Positions 11,907 through 23,700 of a stretch of 64,000 bases of DNA are shown piece after piece. A program made the translations under genes and the position numbers. The stretch is from the NCBI GenBank assembly GCA_014843695.1, contig CM026400.1:45174638-45238637 (forward strand). The letters run 5' to 3'. Source of the stretch: Archivesica marissinica (taxonomy: Eukaryota > Mollusca > Bivalvia > Venerida > Vesicomyidae). A model generated the notes under the pieces. It saw nothing but the letters and a program-made list of their open reading frames with translations, ran no database searches and was not told where the DNA came from. Position 1 is the stretch's first letter. Every line of letters begins with the position of its first letter.

Positions 11907-12600
11907 CAGGCCTAGATATAGATAGTAACTTATCTCTAGGCCAATATATATATAGTGACTCATTTCTAGGCCTATATATATATAGTAACTTATCTCCAGG
12001 CCAATATATATATAGTGACTCATTTCTAGGCCTATATAGATGGTGACTTGTCTCTAGGCCGATATAGTAACCTATCTCCAGGCCAATATAGATATAGTGA
12101 CTCATTTCTAGGCCTATATAGATGGTGACTTGTCTCTAGGCCAATAGATATAGTGACTCATTTCTAGGCCTATATAGATAGTGACTTATCTCCAGGCCAA
12201 TATATATATATAGTAACTTTTATCTCCAGGCCTATATATATAGCGACTTATTTCTAGGCCTATATATATATAGTGACTTATTTCTAGACCAATATATATA
12301 TAGTAACTTATCTCCAGGCCTATATATATAGCGACTTATTTCTAGGCCTATATATATATAGTGACTTATTTCTAGACCAATATATATATAGTAACTTATC
12401 TCCAGGCCTATATATATATATATAGTGACTCATTTCTAGGCCTATATATATAGCGACTTGTTTCTAGGCCTATATATATATAGTGACTTATTTCTAGGCC
12501 AATACATATATAGTAACTTATCTCCAGGCCTATATATATAGTGACTCATTTCTAGGCCTATATATATATAGTGACTCATTTCTAGGCCTATATATATATA
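11906..12600. repeat. AT-rich minisatellite, TAGTGACT/CTAGGCC type
   Basis: Irregular 25-31 bp units of TATATAGTGACTTATTTCTA plus GGCC. Confidence 0.88.
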
Positions 12601-15030
12601 TAGTGACTTCTCTCTAGATATATATATATATAGTGACTTCTCTCTAGATATATATATAGTGACTTCTCTCTAGATATATATATAGTGATTTCTCTCTAGA
12701 TATATATAGTGACTTCTCTCTAGATATATATAGTGACTTCTCTCTAGATATATATATATATATAGTGACTTCTCTCTAGATATATATATATAGTGACTTC
12801 TCTCTAGATATATATATAGTGACTTCTCTCTAGATATATATATATAGTGACTTCTCTCTAGATATATATATAGTGACTTTTGTTTTTTGTGTTCTCTCTA
12901 GATATATATATATAGTGACTTCTCTCTAGATATATATATATAGTGACTTCTCTCTAGATATATATATATATAGTGACTTCTCTCTAGATATATATATATT
13001 GTGACTTCTCTCTAGATATATATATAGTGACTTCTCTCTAGATATATATATAGTGACTTCTCTCTAGATATATATATAGTGACTTCTCTCTAGATATATA
13101 TATAGTGACTTCTCTCTAGATATATATATATAGTGACTTCTCTCTAGATATATATATAGTGACTTCTCTCTAGATATATATATAGTGACTTCTCTCTAGA
13201 TATATATATAGTGACTTCTCTCTAGATATTATATATAGTGACTTCTCTCTAGATATATATATATACTTCTCTCTAGATATATATATAGTGACTTCTCTCT
13301 AGATATATATATATTGACTTCTCTCTAGATATATATATAGTGACTTCTCTCTAGATATATATAGTGACTTCTCTCTAGATATATATATATAGTGACTTCT
13401 CTCTAGATATATATATAGTGACTTCTCTCTAGTATATATATATAGTGACTTCTCTCTAGATATATATATAGTGACTTCTCTCTAGATATATATATATAGT
13501 GACTTCTCTCTAGATATATATATAGTGACTTCTCTCTAGATATATATATATAGTGACTTCTCTCTAGATATATATATAGTGACTTCTCTCTAGATATATA
13601 TATATAGTGACTTCTCTCTAGATATATATATAGTGACTTCTCTCTAGATATATATATATAGTGACTTCTCTCTAGATATATATATAGTGACTTCTCTCTA
13701 GATATATATATAGTGACTTCTCTCTAGATATATATATAGTGACCTCTCTAGATATATATATATAGTGACTTCTCTCTAGATATATATATATGTGACTTCT
13801 CTCTAGATATATATATAGTGACTTCTCTCTAGATATATATATAGTGACTTCTCTCTAGATATATATANNNNNNNNNNNNNNNNNNNNNNNNNNNNNNNNN
13901 NNNNNNNNNNNNNNNNNNNNNNNNNNNNNNNNNNNNNNNNNNNNNNNNNNNNNNNNNNNNNNNNNNNNNNNNNNNNNNNNNNNNNNNNNNNNNNNNNNNN
14001 NNNNNNNNNNNNNNNNNNNNNNNNNNNNNNNNNNNNNNNNNNNNNNNNNNNNNNNNNNNNNNNNNNNNNNNNNNNNNNNNNNNNNNNNNNNNNNNNNNNN
14101 NNNNNNNNNNNNNNNNNNNNNNNNNNNNNNNNNNNNNNNNNNNNNNNNNNNNNNNNNNNNNNNNNNNNNNNNNNNNNNNNNNNNNNNNNNNNNNNNNNNN
14201 NNNNNNNNNNNNNNNNNNNNNNNNNNNNNNNNNNNNNNNNNNNNNNNNNNNNNNNNNNNNNNNNNNNNNNNNNNNNNNNNNNNNNNNNNNNNNNNNNNNN
14301 NNNNNNNNNNNNNNNNNNNNNNNNNNNNNNNNNNNNNNNNNNNNNNNNNNNNNNNNNNNNNNNNNNNNNNNNNNNNNNNNNNNNNNNNNNNNNNNNNNNN
14401 NNNNNNNNNNNNNNNNNNNNNNNNNNNNNNNNNNNNNNNNNNNNNNNNNNNNNNNNNNNNNNNNNNNNNNNNNNNNNNNNNNNNNNNNNNNNNNNNNNNN
14501 NNNNNNNNNNNNNNNNNNNNNNNNNNNNNNNNNNNNNNNNNNNNNNNNNNNNNNNNNNNNNNNNNNNNNNNNNNNNNNNNNNNNNNNNNNNNNNNNNNNN
14601 NNNNNNNNNNNNNNNNNNNNNNNNNNNNNNNNNNNNNNNNNNNNNNNNNNNNNNNNNNNNNNNNNNNNNNNNNNNNNNNNNNNNNNNNNNNNNNNNNNNN
14701 NNNNNNNNNNNNNNNNNNNNNNNNNNNNNNNNNNNNNNNNNNNNNNNNNNNNNNNNNNNNNNNNNNNNNNNNNNNNNNNNNNNNNNNNNNNNNNNNNNNN
14801 NNNNNNNNNNNNNNNNNNNNNNNNNNNNNNNNNNNNNNNNNNNNNNNNNNNNNNNNNNNNNNNNNNNTATAGTGACTTCTCTCTAGATATATATATATAG
14901 TGACTTCTCTCTAGATATATATATAGTGACTTCTCTCTAGATATATATATAGTGACTTCTCTCTAGATATATATATAGTGACTTCTCTCTAGATATATAT
15001 ATAGTGACTTCTCTCTAGATATATACATCA
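12600..15030. repeat. AT-rich minisatellite with assembly gap
   Basis: 24-28 bp units of GTGACTTCTCTCTAGATATA plus a variable TA run. Exactly 1000 N at 13868-14867, a placeholder, so the true array length is unknown. Confidence 0.93.
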
Positions 15031-15035
15031 ATATA

Positions 15036-15290
15036 GTGACCAGTCTACACAAGCCTCAACAGGTGCCTACGGGCAGGCCGACGACGTATACAACTTGCAA
15101 CTCGTTCGCCCATTTCACCAATATGTACTGCATTACTGCCTCTTTGATCAATCACCATACTTTAGCAATATGTTCAAGGGGCTCACCCCAAAATAGCCCC
15201 TCCCGCACCTCAAAATGCACCCTGTCCCTTTTATGACCCACCCTGCCGCTTTTTTTCCCACCCTGCCAATTTTTCCACTCTAGAAACAAC
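15036..15290 (+). repeat. Dispersed repeat shared with 31005-31250
   Basis: CACCCTGCC-rich segment with GGCACCTGTTGAGGC-like end. The same segment occurs inverted at 31005-31250 in crumbs intron 14. No ORF of note. Confidence 0.6.
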
Positions 15291-15589
15291 CCTATTAATT
15301 GACATTGTAGTTTGTCTTTGTTTCAATTGTCATAATAAGTAGAGCCGTACGCTGGAAATGTATAACTTTATTTGGTCAACATGAGGTATAAACTATTATT
15401 ATAAACATGACTAAGCATAGCAAACAACGATAACACAAGTTAACAAAATACATGTAAATATAAACAAAGAGGTTTAGATAAACCGTAGACACTTGCCGAC
15501 ATTGTATATATATAACGAACAATAATAATATATAATCTTACAAGTTATCTTACACATTAAAGAGCTCCTATGAAGGTTTGAAAAACTGG

Positions 15590-16505
15590 ATTCTTTACCC
15601 AATTTATATCAGAAGATGACATAATTTTCACAATTTGAATCAGAAGATGACGGAATTTTCACAATTTGAATCAGAAGATGACGGAATTTTCACAATTTGA
15701 ATCAGAAGATGACGGAATTTTCACAATTTGCATCCGAAGCTGACAGAATGTTCACAATTTAGATTCTTTACCCAATTTATATCAGAAAATGACAGACTAT
15801 TCACAATTATATCAGAAAATGACAGAATTTTCACAATTTGTATCAGAAGATGACAGAAATTTCACAATTTGTATCAGTAGACAACGAAATTTTCACAATT
15901 TGCATCCGAAGCTGACAGAATTTTCACAATTTAGATTCTTTACCCAATTTGTATCAGAAAATGACATAATTTTCACAATTTGTATCAGAACATGACGGAA
16001 TTTTCACAATTTAGATTCTTTACCCAATTTGTATCAGAAAATGACATAATTTTCACGATTTGTATCAGAACATGACGGAATTTTCACAATTTAGATTCTT
16101 TACCCAATTTGTATCAGAAAATGACATAATTTTCACAATTTGTATCAGAACATGACGGAATTTTCACAATTTAGATTCTTTACCCAATTTGTATCAGAAA
16201 ATGACATAATTTTCACGATTTGTATCAGAACATGACGGAATTTTCACAATTTAGATTCTTTACCCAATTTGTATCAGAAAATGACATAATTTTCACAATT
16301 TGTATCAGAACATGACGGAATTTTCACAATTTAGATTCTTTACCCAATTTGTATCAGAAAATGACATAATTTTCACGATTTGTATCAGAACATGACGGAA
16401 TTTTCACAATTTAGATTCTTTACCCAATTTGTATCAGAAAATGACATAATTTTCACAATTTGTATCAGAACATGACGGAATTTTCACAATTTAGATTCTT
16501 ACCAA
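15590..16505. repeat. Minisatellite with dimeric higher-order unit
   Basis: Basic unit TTTGTATCAGAAAATGACAT plus AATTTTCACAA; from about 15940 these form ~80-bp units that alternate CACAATTT and CACGATTT, giving a ~160-bp dimer repeated at least three times. Confidence 0.88.
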
Positions 16506-16654
16506 ATTTATATCAGATGTGGCATCTATATGTTTGCTCTCTCTTTGAGGAGCATAATATCTCGCACCCACAAATTGTAGGAATGGAAATATTTTTAGTA
16601 ACAAATATACAAATGTAAATTCTTCTCAGTGTGCCTATCTTTTAAACAACATTA

Positions 16655-16895
16655 TTTTATTAGCGCAGTGGTTAGCGCTCTCGCTTCTCACCAATGCTAC
16701 CCGGGTTCGATCCTTGGACCGGGAAGTATGTGATATGGTACAGTGGTCGCCAGATCGGACTGGTGGGTTTTCTCCGGGTACTCCGGTTTCCTGACCACAT
16801 TTACGCTTACATCCGCGCCAACGAGAGTGATTAATATAAGTTGTTAGAACTTGCTTCGCAATCGTTGTAAAATAAATAAAGTTTAAACTAAACAA
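16655..16895 (+). mobile_element. SINE family C (tRNA-like head), full copy
   Basis: The head TTAGCGCAGTGGTTAGCGCT and GGGTTCGATCC, then the body GGTGGGTTTTCTCCGGGTAC and CCGCGCCAACGAGAGTGATT, then the tail TTGTAAAATAAATAAAGTTT. The tail resembles that of family B, so both may use the same LINE. Confidence 0.78.
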
Positions 16896-16967
16896 CATTA
16901 TATAAAATTTGTCAGATTATGAAATGTTTATATTAATTTTGATAAGCTGGGAATGTACAAATATATA

Positions 16968-17370
16968 TACCGTACTTATTCGCCCATAAGACTGGCGTTT
17001 AATCACCAGAATATTGTCTCAAAGCAGCTTCCTGTGTTATAAGCGAGTGATAAAAAAATGTTGTTCCAACTCCATAATTGATGATCTTTAAATAACTGAA
17101 ATTTTGTAGTAAAAGCAGAGACGTTCACAGCTCAATCTGTAAACTAAACTTGTTAATTGCATTTTAGAAAGAAAGAAATAATTTGTTGTTCATCAGTGCA
17201 TGATTTTATGACTAATTTACAGTGATTTTACAGTACAATTTGTTTGATCTTTACTTCTGAGTGGTTTCCATTTTTTCAACCCGTCTTATGCGCGGGTCTA
17301 CGCACAATACCACTGATCTAAGACCAAAGGCTTATAGTCAAGATCGTCTTATAGGCGGGTAAATACGGTA
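16968..17370. mobile_element. MITE with TACCGTA termini
   Basis: TACCGTACTTATTCGCCCAT and the inverted end of GGCGGGTAAATACGGTA bound a 403-bp AT-rich element just downstream of crumbs. It would be an insertion near the 3' end of the gene. Confidence 0.65.
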
Positions 17371-17408
17371 ATTTGTTTTTACCACATTCCCACATAGAAG
17401 CAGCACTA

Positions 17409-17414
17409 TTTATT
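17409..17414 (-). terminator. Candidate polyadenylation signal of crumbs
   Basis: AATAAA on the minus strand, about 80 bases after the stop codon. No EST or RNA evidence is available here, and other AATAAA sites exist in this AT-rich DNA. Confidence 0.4.
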
Positions 17415-17493
17415 TTTTTTGGCGCTTTTATGTGGAAATGGGTTAAGGAATGTAGAGTATTAATATTGTTCATTGTTGTCTGCTCTTTAAATA

Positions 17494-17744
17494 TCAGATC
17501 AGCCGATCCACGGTCGCTGGGTCAATGATTTTATCCAGCGGGATTCCCGGTACAAACCCCGGGGTCGTCTGCTCCACCTGTGATGGCTTGTAGCGGCCCT
17601 TCATGCGGCGAGACTTGCGCATGTACCAGTACATGTAGACGACAATGGCGATGATGATGGCGATGATGATTACGATGGATGCAGCCACCACTCCGGTATT
17701 TCCGGCATCCTCACTCTGTGTAAGCCAGATCTCACAGAAAACAC
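17494..17744 (-). CDS. crb: crumbs exon 24: transmembrane and tail
   Basis: Acceptor TATTTTACAG|GTGTTTTC; phase 1 in; TGA stop at 17494-17496. It encodes VFCEIWLTQ, a stretch of I, V and A (about residues 2062-2085) as the helix, then [13 protein letters not shown] with the G-x-Y-x-P FERM-binding core, and a C-terminus ATVDRLI. The 41-residue tail is close to the usual Crumbs tail length. The PDZ ligand reads DRLI, where flies and vertebrates have ERLI. Confidence 0.96.
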
Positions 17745-20700
17745 CTGTAAAATAATGCATGCGCCCGTAGTATTACAGCAATATAAATATAATTAAAGTC
17801 CCTAATTAGATTGGACTGCACATTAATAAATACAATTAAAGCCCCCATATGTGTTTATTTAGATTGTGCTGAACATTAACCCATTTCATTCTGGATACCG
17901 TTCAAACGGTATCTGCAAAGAACATAGAGCCAGATCAACCACCATGGAACGTGCCGTCTGATCAGGATCTATGCTGTTTGCTATTCAGATGATCTTGCTA
18001 AGACACTTGGCTATGCAGCAAACAACATAGATCCTGATCAGCACGCAGCGTCACGCTGCGGCTGATCTGGATCTATGTTGTTTGCAAAAGCCTTTAAATA
18101 TATCCAGAATGAAATGGGTTAATAAATAAAATTAAAGCCCCATTATGTGTTTATTTAGATTGTGCTGCACATTAATAAATACAATTAAAGCCCCTACATG
18201 TGTTTATTTAGATTGTGCTGAACATTAATAAATACAATTAAAGCCCCAATATGTGTTTACTTAGATTGTGCTGCACATTAATAAATACAAGTAAAGTCCC
18301 TGTATGTGTTTACTTAGATTGTGCTGCACATTAATAAATACAATTAAAGCCCCCTTCATGTGATTACTTAGATTGTGCTGAACATTAATAAATACAATTA
18401 AAGCCCATATTACTTAGATTGTGCTGCACATTAATAAATACAAGTAAAGTCCCTGTATGTGTTTACTTAGATTGTGCTGCACATTAATAAATACAATTAA
18501 AGCCCCTACATGTGATTACTTAGATTGTGCTGAACATTAATAAATACAATTAAAGCCCCTAATGTGTTTATTTAGATTGTGCTGAACATTAATAAATACA
18601 ATTAAAGCCCCCATATGTGCTTATTTACATACCTGTATGCCATATAAATACAATTAACGAGTCGGCTCATCTGGATCTATACTTTTTTGTAAGCCTATTT
18701 AGAGGTGTGTGGTCTTGAAAGGGTTAAGATTTTTTTTAACCCATTCCCCCTCCTCCCCAATAAAATAAAATCTTCATTACTATTGTATAGGTAGGTGGGT
18801 GAGGAAAATTTAAAAAACAACTTGTATTTATTGTCGAGACTTCAAGCACCTGTGGTTTATCTTACCCGTATATTCTTCCGAACAGACGCAAACATAAGAT
18901 CCGGCTGTATTTATACAGTTAGCTTGCCCGAAGCATTGATCCCGCCCAGTCGTGCACTCGTTCACGTCAGTCGTACAGTTAACGCCGGAGTAGCCAATTG
19001 GACACGTACATTTATACGACAATCCAGTATCTACACACGTGCCGTTATTCTCACAGGGTGACGTAGCACAATCGTCCGTTTCCACCTGGCATAAATCACC
19101 ATGGTAACCAGTAGCATTGCAATCGCAGGTGAATGAGCGGATTCCGTCGATGCAACGTCCGTTGTTCAAGCATGGTCTACCTGTTAACATATAGCATCTC
19201 ATGATCATTCTTTCTAACATCCAAAACTATTGACTCACTAATATCAAAGTAATAAAGATGTTCCGTCTCTGGCTGATATCAAGTTACCTTGGTTACACAT
19301 CGCAGCTTCTCTCTCCCTCATGGCAATGCTTTCCATCCAATGACCACATTTGCGCTTTCATCTGCGCAAATGAGAGTGATTAATATAAATTGTTGAAATT
19401 TGTTTCGCAATTGTTGTAAAATAAATAACATTTAAACTAATGCTTTCCATCATGAATGAGGTCTCAAGAGCCATTAGTCGGAAGTTTCCATCATGAATGA
19501 GGTCTCGAGAGCCATTAGTCGGAAGTTTCCATCATGAATGAGGTCTCAAGAGACATTAGTCGGAAGTTTCCATCATGGATGAGGTCTCAAGAGCCATTAG
19601 TCGGAAGTTTCCATCAAGAATGAGGTCTCGAGAGCCATTAGTCGGAACTTGTAAGAACTTGTTTTGCAATTGTGCTATTAACAAATTTGTTCATTTTTGG
19701 TGTCTAACCTCGCACAAACAGGTTGGGTGGCATACATTATAACCAGTGGGATGTTTTGCATATGAAAATTCGGAAATTGATGCCGAACAAGTCCGGGTTT
19801 AATTAGCTACGTTTTAAACTATGATTCAAGTCATACACGCGTCTCGAAGTCACCACAAAAAAGTAGGTCGATATGCTGCTCTGTCTGTATCATTGCACTA
19901 TCCTCCATAAATCTAAAATGACTAATCTCTTCAGGAAGCGTCGCTCATATGGGCAACCGGTAGCGACGATAAATAAATGTAAAAATACACGCATGGCATA
20001 ACTGTGTACTTTGGTTATAATTATTGTGTATGTGCATTAACTAACCCTATAGTGTTAAGAAATTTAAGAGGGCCCTAAGGTAGATTAGTCCAGAACTAAT
20101 TAGGTCACCCTCTATAAATAAAGAAATCCAACAATGTACAGTAATGGGTTTCAGCAAACAACGAATGTCGTGATAGCGCAGTGGAAGCGCGTTCGCTTCT
20201 GGTACGAACGGTCCGGAGTTCAAGCCCCGCTGAAGCCGTTATGATTATGCCCTTAGGCAAGGCACTTAAATTCCACGTTGCCTCTTCTCTCTCCCTCGTG
20301 GCGATGGATTCCATCAGGAATGAGGTCTCGAGAGTGATTAATATAAGTTATAAGAACTTGTTTCGCAATCGAGCTAAAATAAATTTGTATAAACTATACA
20401 ACGAATTTGTTTTTTGTTTTTTTTAGAGAATCACTTCTTACCAACGCAATTATTTATGTTACTATCACAGTTATATCCCTGGAAGCCCGAGTTGGTACAA
20501 TCACACACGTATCCTGACATAGTGTTTATACAGTTGCCGCCATTGTCACACGGTTGCCCCTGACAACTGTCAATCAACTCCCCGCATGTCTCGCCACTCC
20601 AACCAGCCCCACAAAGACATCGGAACGAACCGAACAGATTCTTACATACACCTGAAATAATTATAGTACAGCAATGAGATTCAAAAAGGGCGACATCAAA

Positions 20701-23700
20701 TTTTGACTACACAGATCACGGCCTTTCGTCTGTGAGGTCACGAGTATTGAAATATATAGGTATGGAAATGTTTACGAATCAGAAAGACAACTTGCCATCG
20801 GTAAATTAGGTGTAAATAACTGACATTTCATACCTCGATGAAATGCAGAAAAAGAACATTTAAGCTAAATGATATAGCAGTATAATAGATTGTTATACCT
20901 CACATGATTACCCCATGCAAATTTGCCATACCCGAGCGGGCGACATTTTTCAATGTCTTACCTCTGAATAGCCTCATTCGGAACAAAATCTTGCTACTCG
21001 GAATTTACCGTTTAATTTCGATGTGATTTTTATTTGTTATGCCGCCATCTTGTTTTCATGAAGTCTCGAAGAATGTTTTGTTGAAAAATTGTTCGGTAAA
21101 ACAGAAAGCTGTAAATAGACTATCGATAATTATTTGTTGGGTAAAACAGATAGCTAAAAATAGACTATCGATAATTATTTGTTGGGTAAAACAGATAGCT
21201 AAAAATAGACTATCGATAATTATTTGTTGGGTAAAACAGATAGCTAAAAATAGACTATCGATAATTATTTTATCGGTATGACAAAATAAATATTATTTTC
21301 CTCGGGTTGATAATATCCACCGTCACACTCACCGAGATGAAATATTTGTATAGTATCTTACCACCATTATAGCACGGAGAAGGACCGCTACACTCATCTA
21401 TGTCCTGCTCACATCTGCTGCCCACGTATCCCGTATCCTTACAATCACACGTATAACTGCCCGCTGTGTTTACACATATGCCAGAATGTTCACACGGCGA
21501 AGGTAGAAAGCATTCATCCACTTCTTCGTCACATATATCTCCCTCATACCCCGTTCCAACACAACTACACGTATATGCCACAGAATATAAGGAACATCTT
21601 TGTGTTTGAGCACACACGTCTGTCTGACATGTTTCATTATGCCAACCACATGCCTCTATAACATCTTCGCAGTCACATAGACCGCGGAACAAGCACGTTC
21701 CATTGTTATAACACGGCTGACTAAAACAGGCATCCTTAACAGACTGACAAAACTCTCCGCTATATCCTGGTGGGCACACGCATGTGTACGAGTCAATTCC
21801 GTCTTTACACATGCCACCATTTACACAAGCATTGCTTACACAATTATCTACGTCAATCTCGCATAATATTCCCTCGTATCCATTGCTGCAGACGCAAGTG
21901 TAACCGGTGTCGCCAGGTTCCACACATTTACCATTGTTATAACAGGGATCCGACGAGCAGCCTCTCTCATCAATCTGGCATTGATCCCCAGCAAACCCCA
22001 TAATGCACTGGCATTCAAACGTGTTCACAAGATCTACGCACGTACCGTTATTCTCACAAGGCACATTTTCGCATTCATTCATTTCCGTTTCACATTGGTT
22101 GCCATAGTAACCATCCAAGCATTCGCAATGGAACCCCGGGAAGAACTTCCACGGTTGCTGGTTACTCTCGATACACGACGCTCCGTTCTGGCACGGCTCC
22201 GACGCACACTCGTCTACGTCAGATTCACAGTGTAAACCAGAAAACCCGCGGACACAGTTACAGACATAGCCAAAGGAAATATCTGACGAATTAAAGAAAC
22301 AAGTTGCACCGTTTTGACACACATTTTGTTCGCATCTATTTATTGGTATTTCACAAGTATCGCCAGAAAATAGTTCAGTACACGAGCACCTGAAATTGTT
22401 TATATCGCTGTGGCAGACGGCATTGTTCAGGCACGGCTCACTGGTGCAATAATCCATAAACTGACAATAAGCACCATAATGCCCCGGTAAACAACCACAC
22501 GTATAACCCAGAGCTCCGGAAACACATGATGCATTACGCTGGCACATATTCTCATAGCAGAAATTGTATGTCTGGCACTGGAGTCCGGAGTAACGTTTCA
22601 AACAGTTACACGAGTAAGCTGTGTTATTCCTTTCAGAAACACAAGTGCCACCATTAAAGCACGGTAACGAAGAACAAATACGAACTTTTCCGCAAATCTT
22701 CCCGAAATAGTTGTTTTCGCAATCACATTCAAAATCGTTTACCAAATCTGTACAGCGGCCATCATTCAAACAGGGACTACTTTCACATTCGTTGATCTCT
22801 TCCGAGCATGCGGGACCTATCCACCCGGATTTACATACACATTGAAACTGTCCGGGAAACACAGGAGTGCAATTGAAAGCGCCTTCATTAAAACATGGCT
22901 GTGAATGACACGCATCATAAACTGTATCGCACAATAGCCCCGTATAACCTGTATCACAAACACACGTGTAGTTCTCATGGCTGTCTACACAGCGTCCTCG
23001 AACACACGCATTGTTTACGCAGTCGTCTATGCTCACATTGCACACACTTCCCTCCCATCCATTCAGGCACGAACATTTTCTACCGTTCCAGATATCTTCA
23101 CAAGCCGAATTATTCGGACATGGCTCTTTGAGACAGCTATCGTCGCCATGGCAACCAGCGAGGATCTCCTTCCTGTAAACGATAACTCCGCTCTCTTCAA
23201 CTAGATCATCCAAATACTGTATATTATTGTCATTAAATGTAACGTTTCGGATACATCCGTGCAATAATCCAATCATGAAGTCCGACTCGTCTGAAATTAA
23301 GCAAGATAGGGTCATCGATGTTTAAACTTTATTTATTTTACAACTATTGCAAAGCAAGTTATGACAACTTATATTAATCACTCTCGTTGGCTCGGATGAA
23401 AACATAAATGTGGTCATTGATTTAAACTTTATTTATTTTACAACGATTGGGAAGCAAGTTCTAACAACTTATATTAATCACTCTCGTTGGCGCGGATGAA
23501 AACATATATGTGGTCATTCGGGTGGGAGGAAACCGGAGTACCTGGAGAAAACCCACCTGTCCGATCTGGCGATCATCATACCATCTCGCATACTTCCCGG
23601 TCCGAGGATCGAATCCGGATTACATTAGTGAGAAGCGCACGCGCTAACCACTGCGCTAATTGGACATGGATGAAAGTAAAAATATCATTAAATTGCTGAA

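Noticed and set aside
21770..23204. Plus-strand frames of 75-84 codons within exon 21
   Set aside because: Antisense shadows of the EGF-coding exon.
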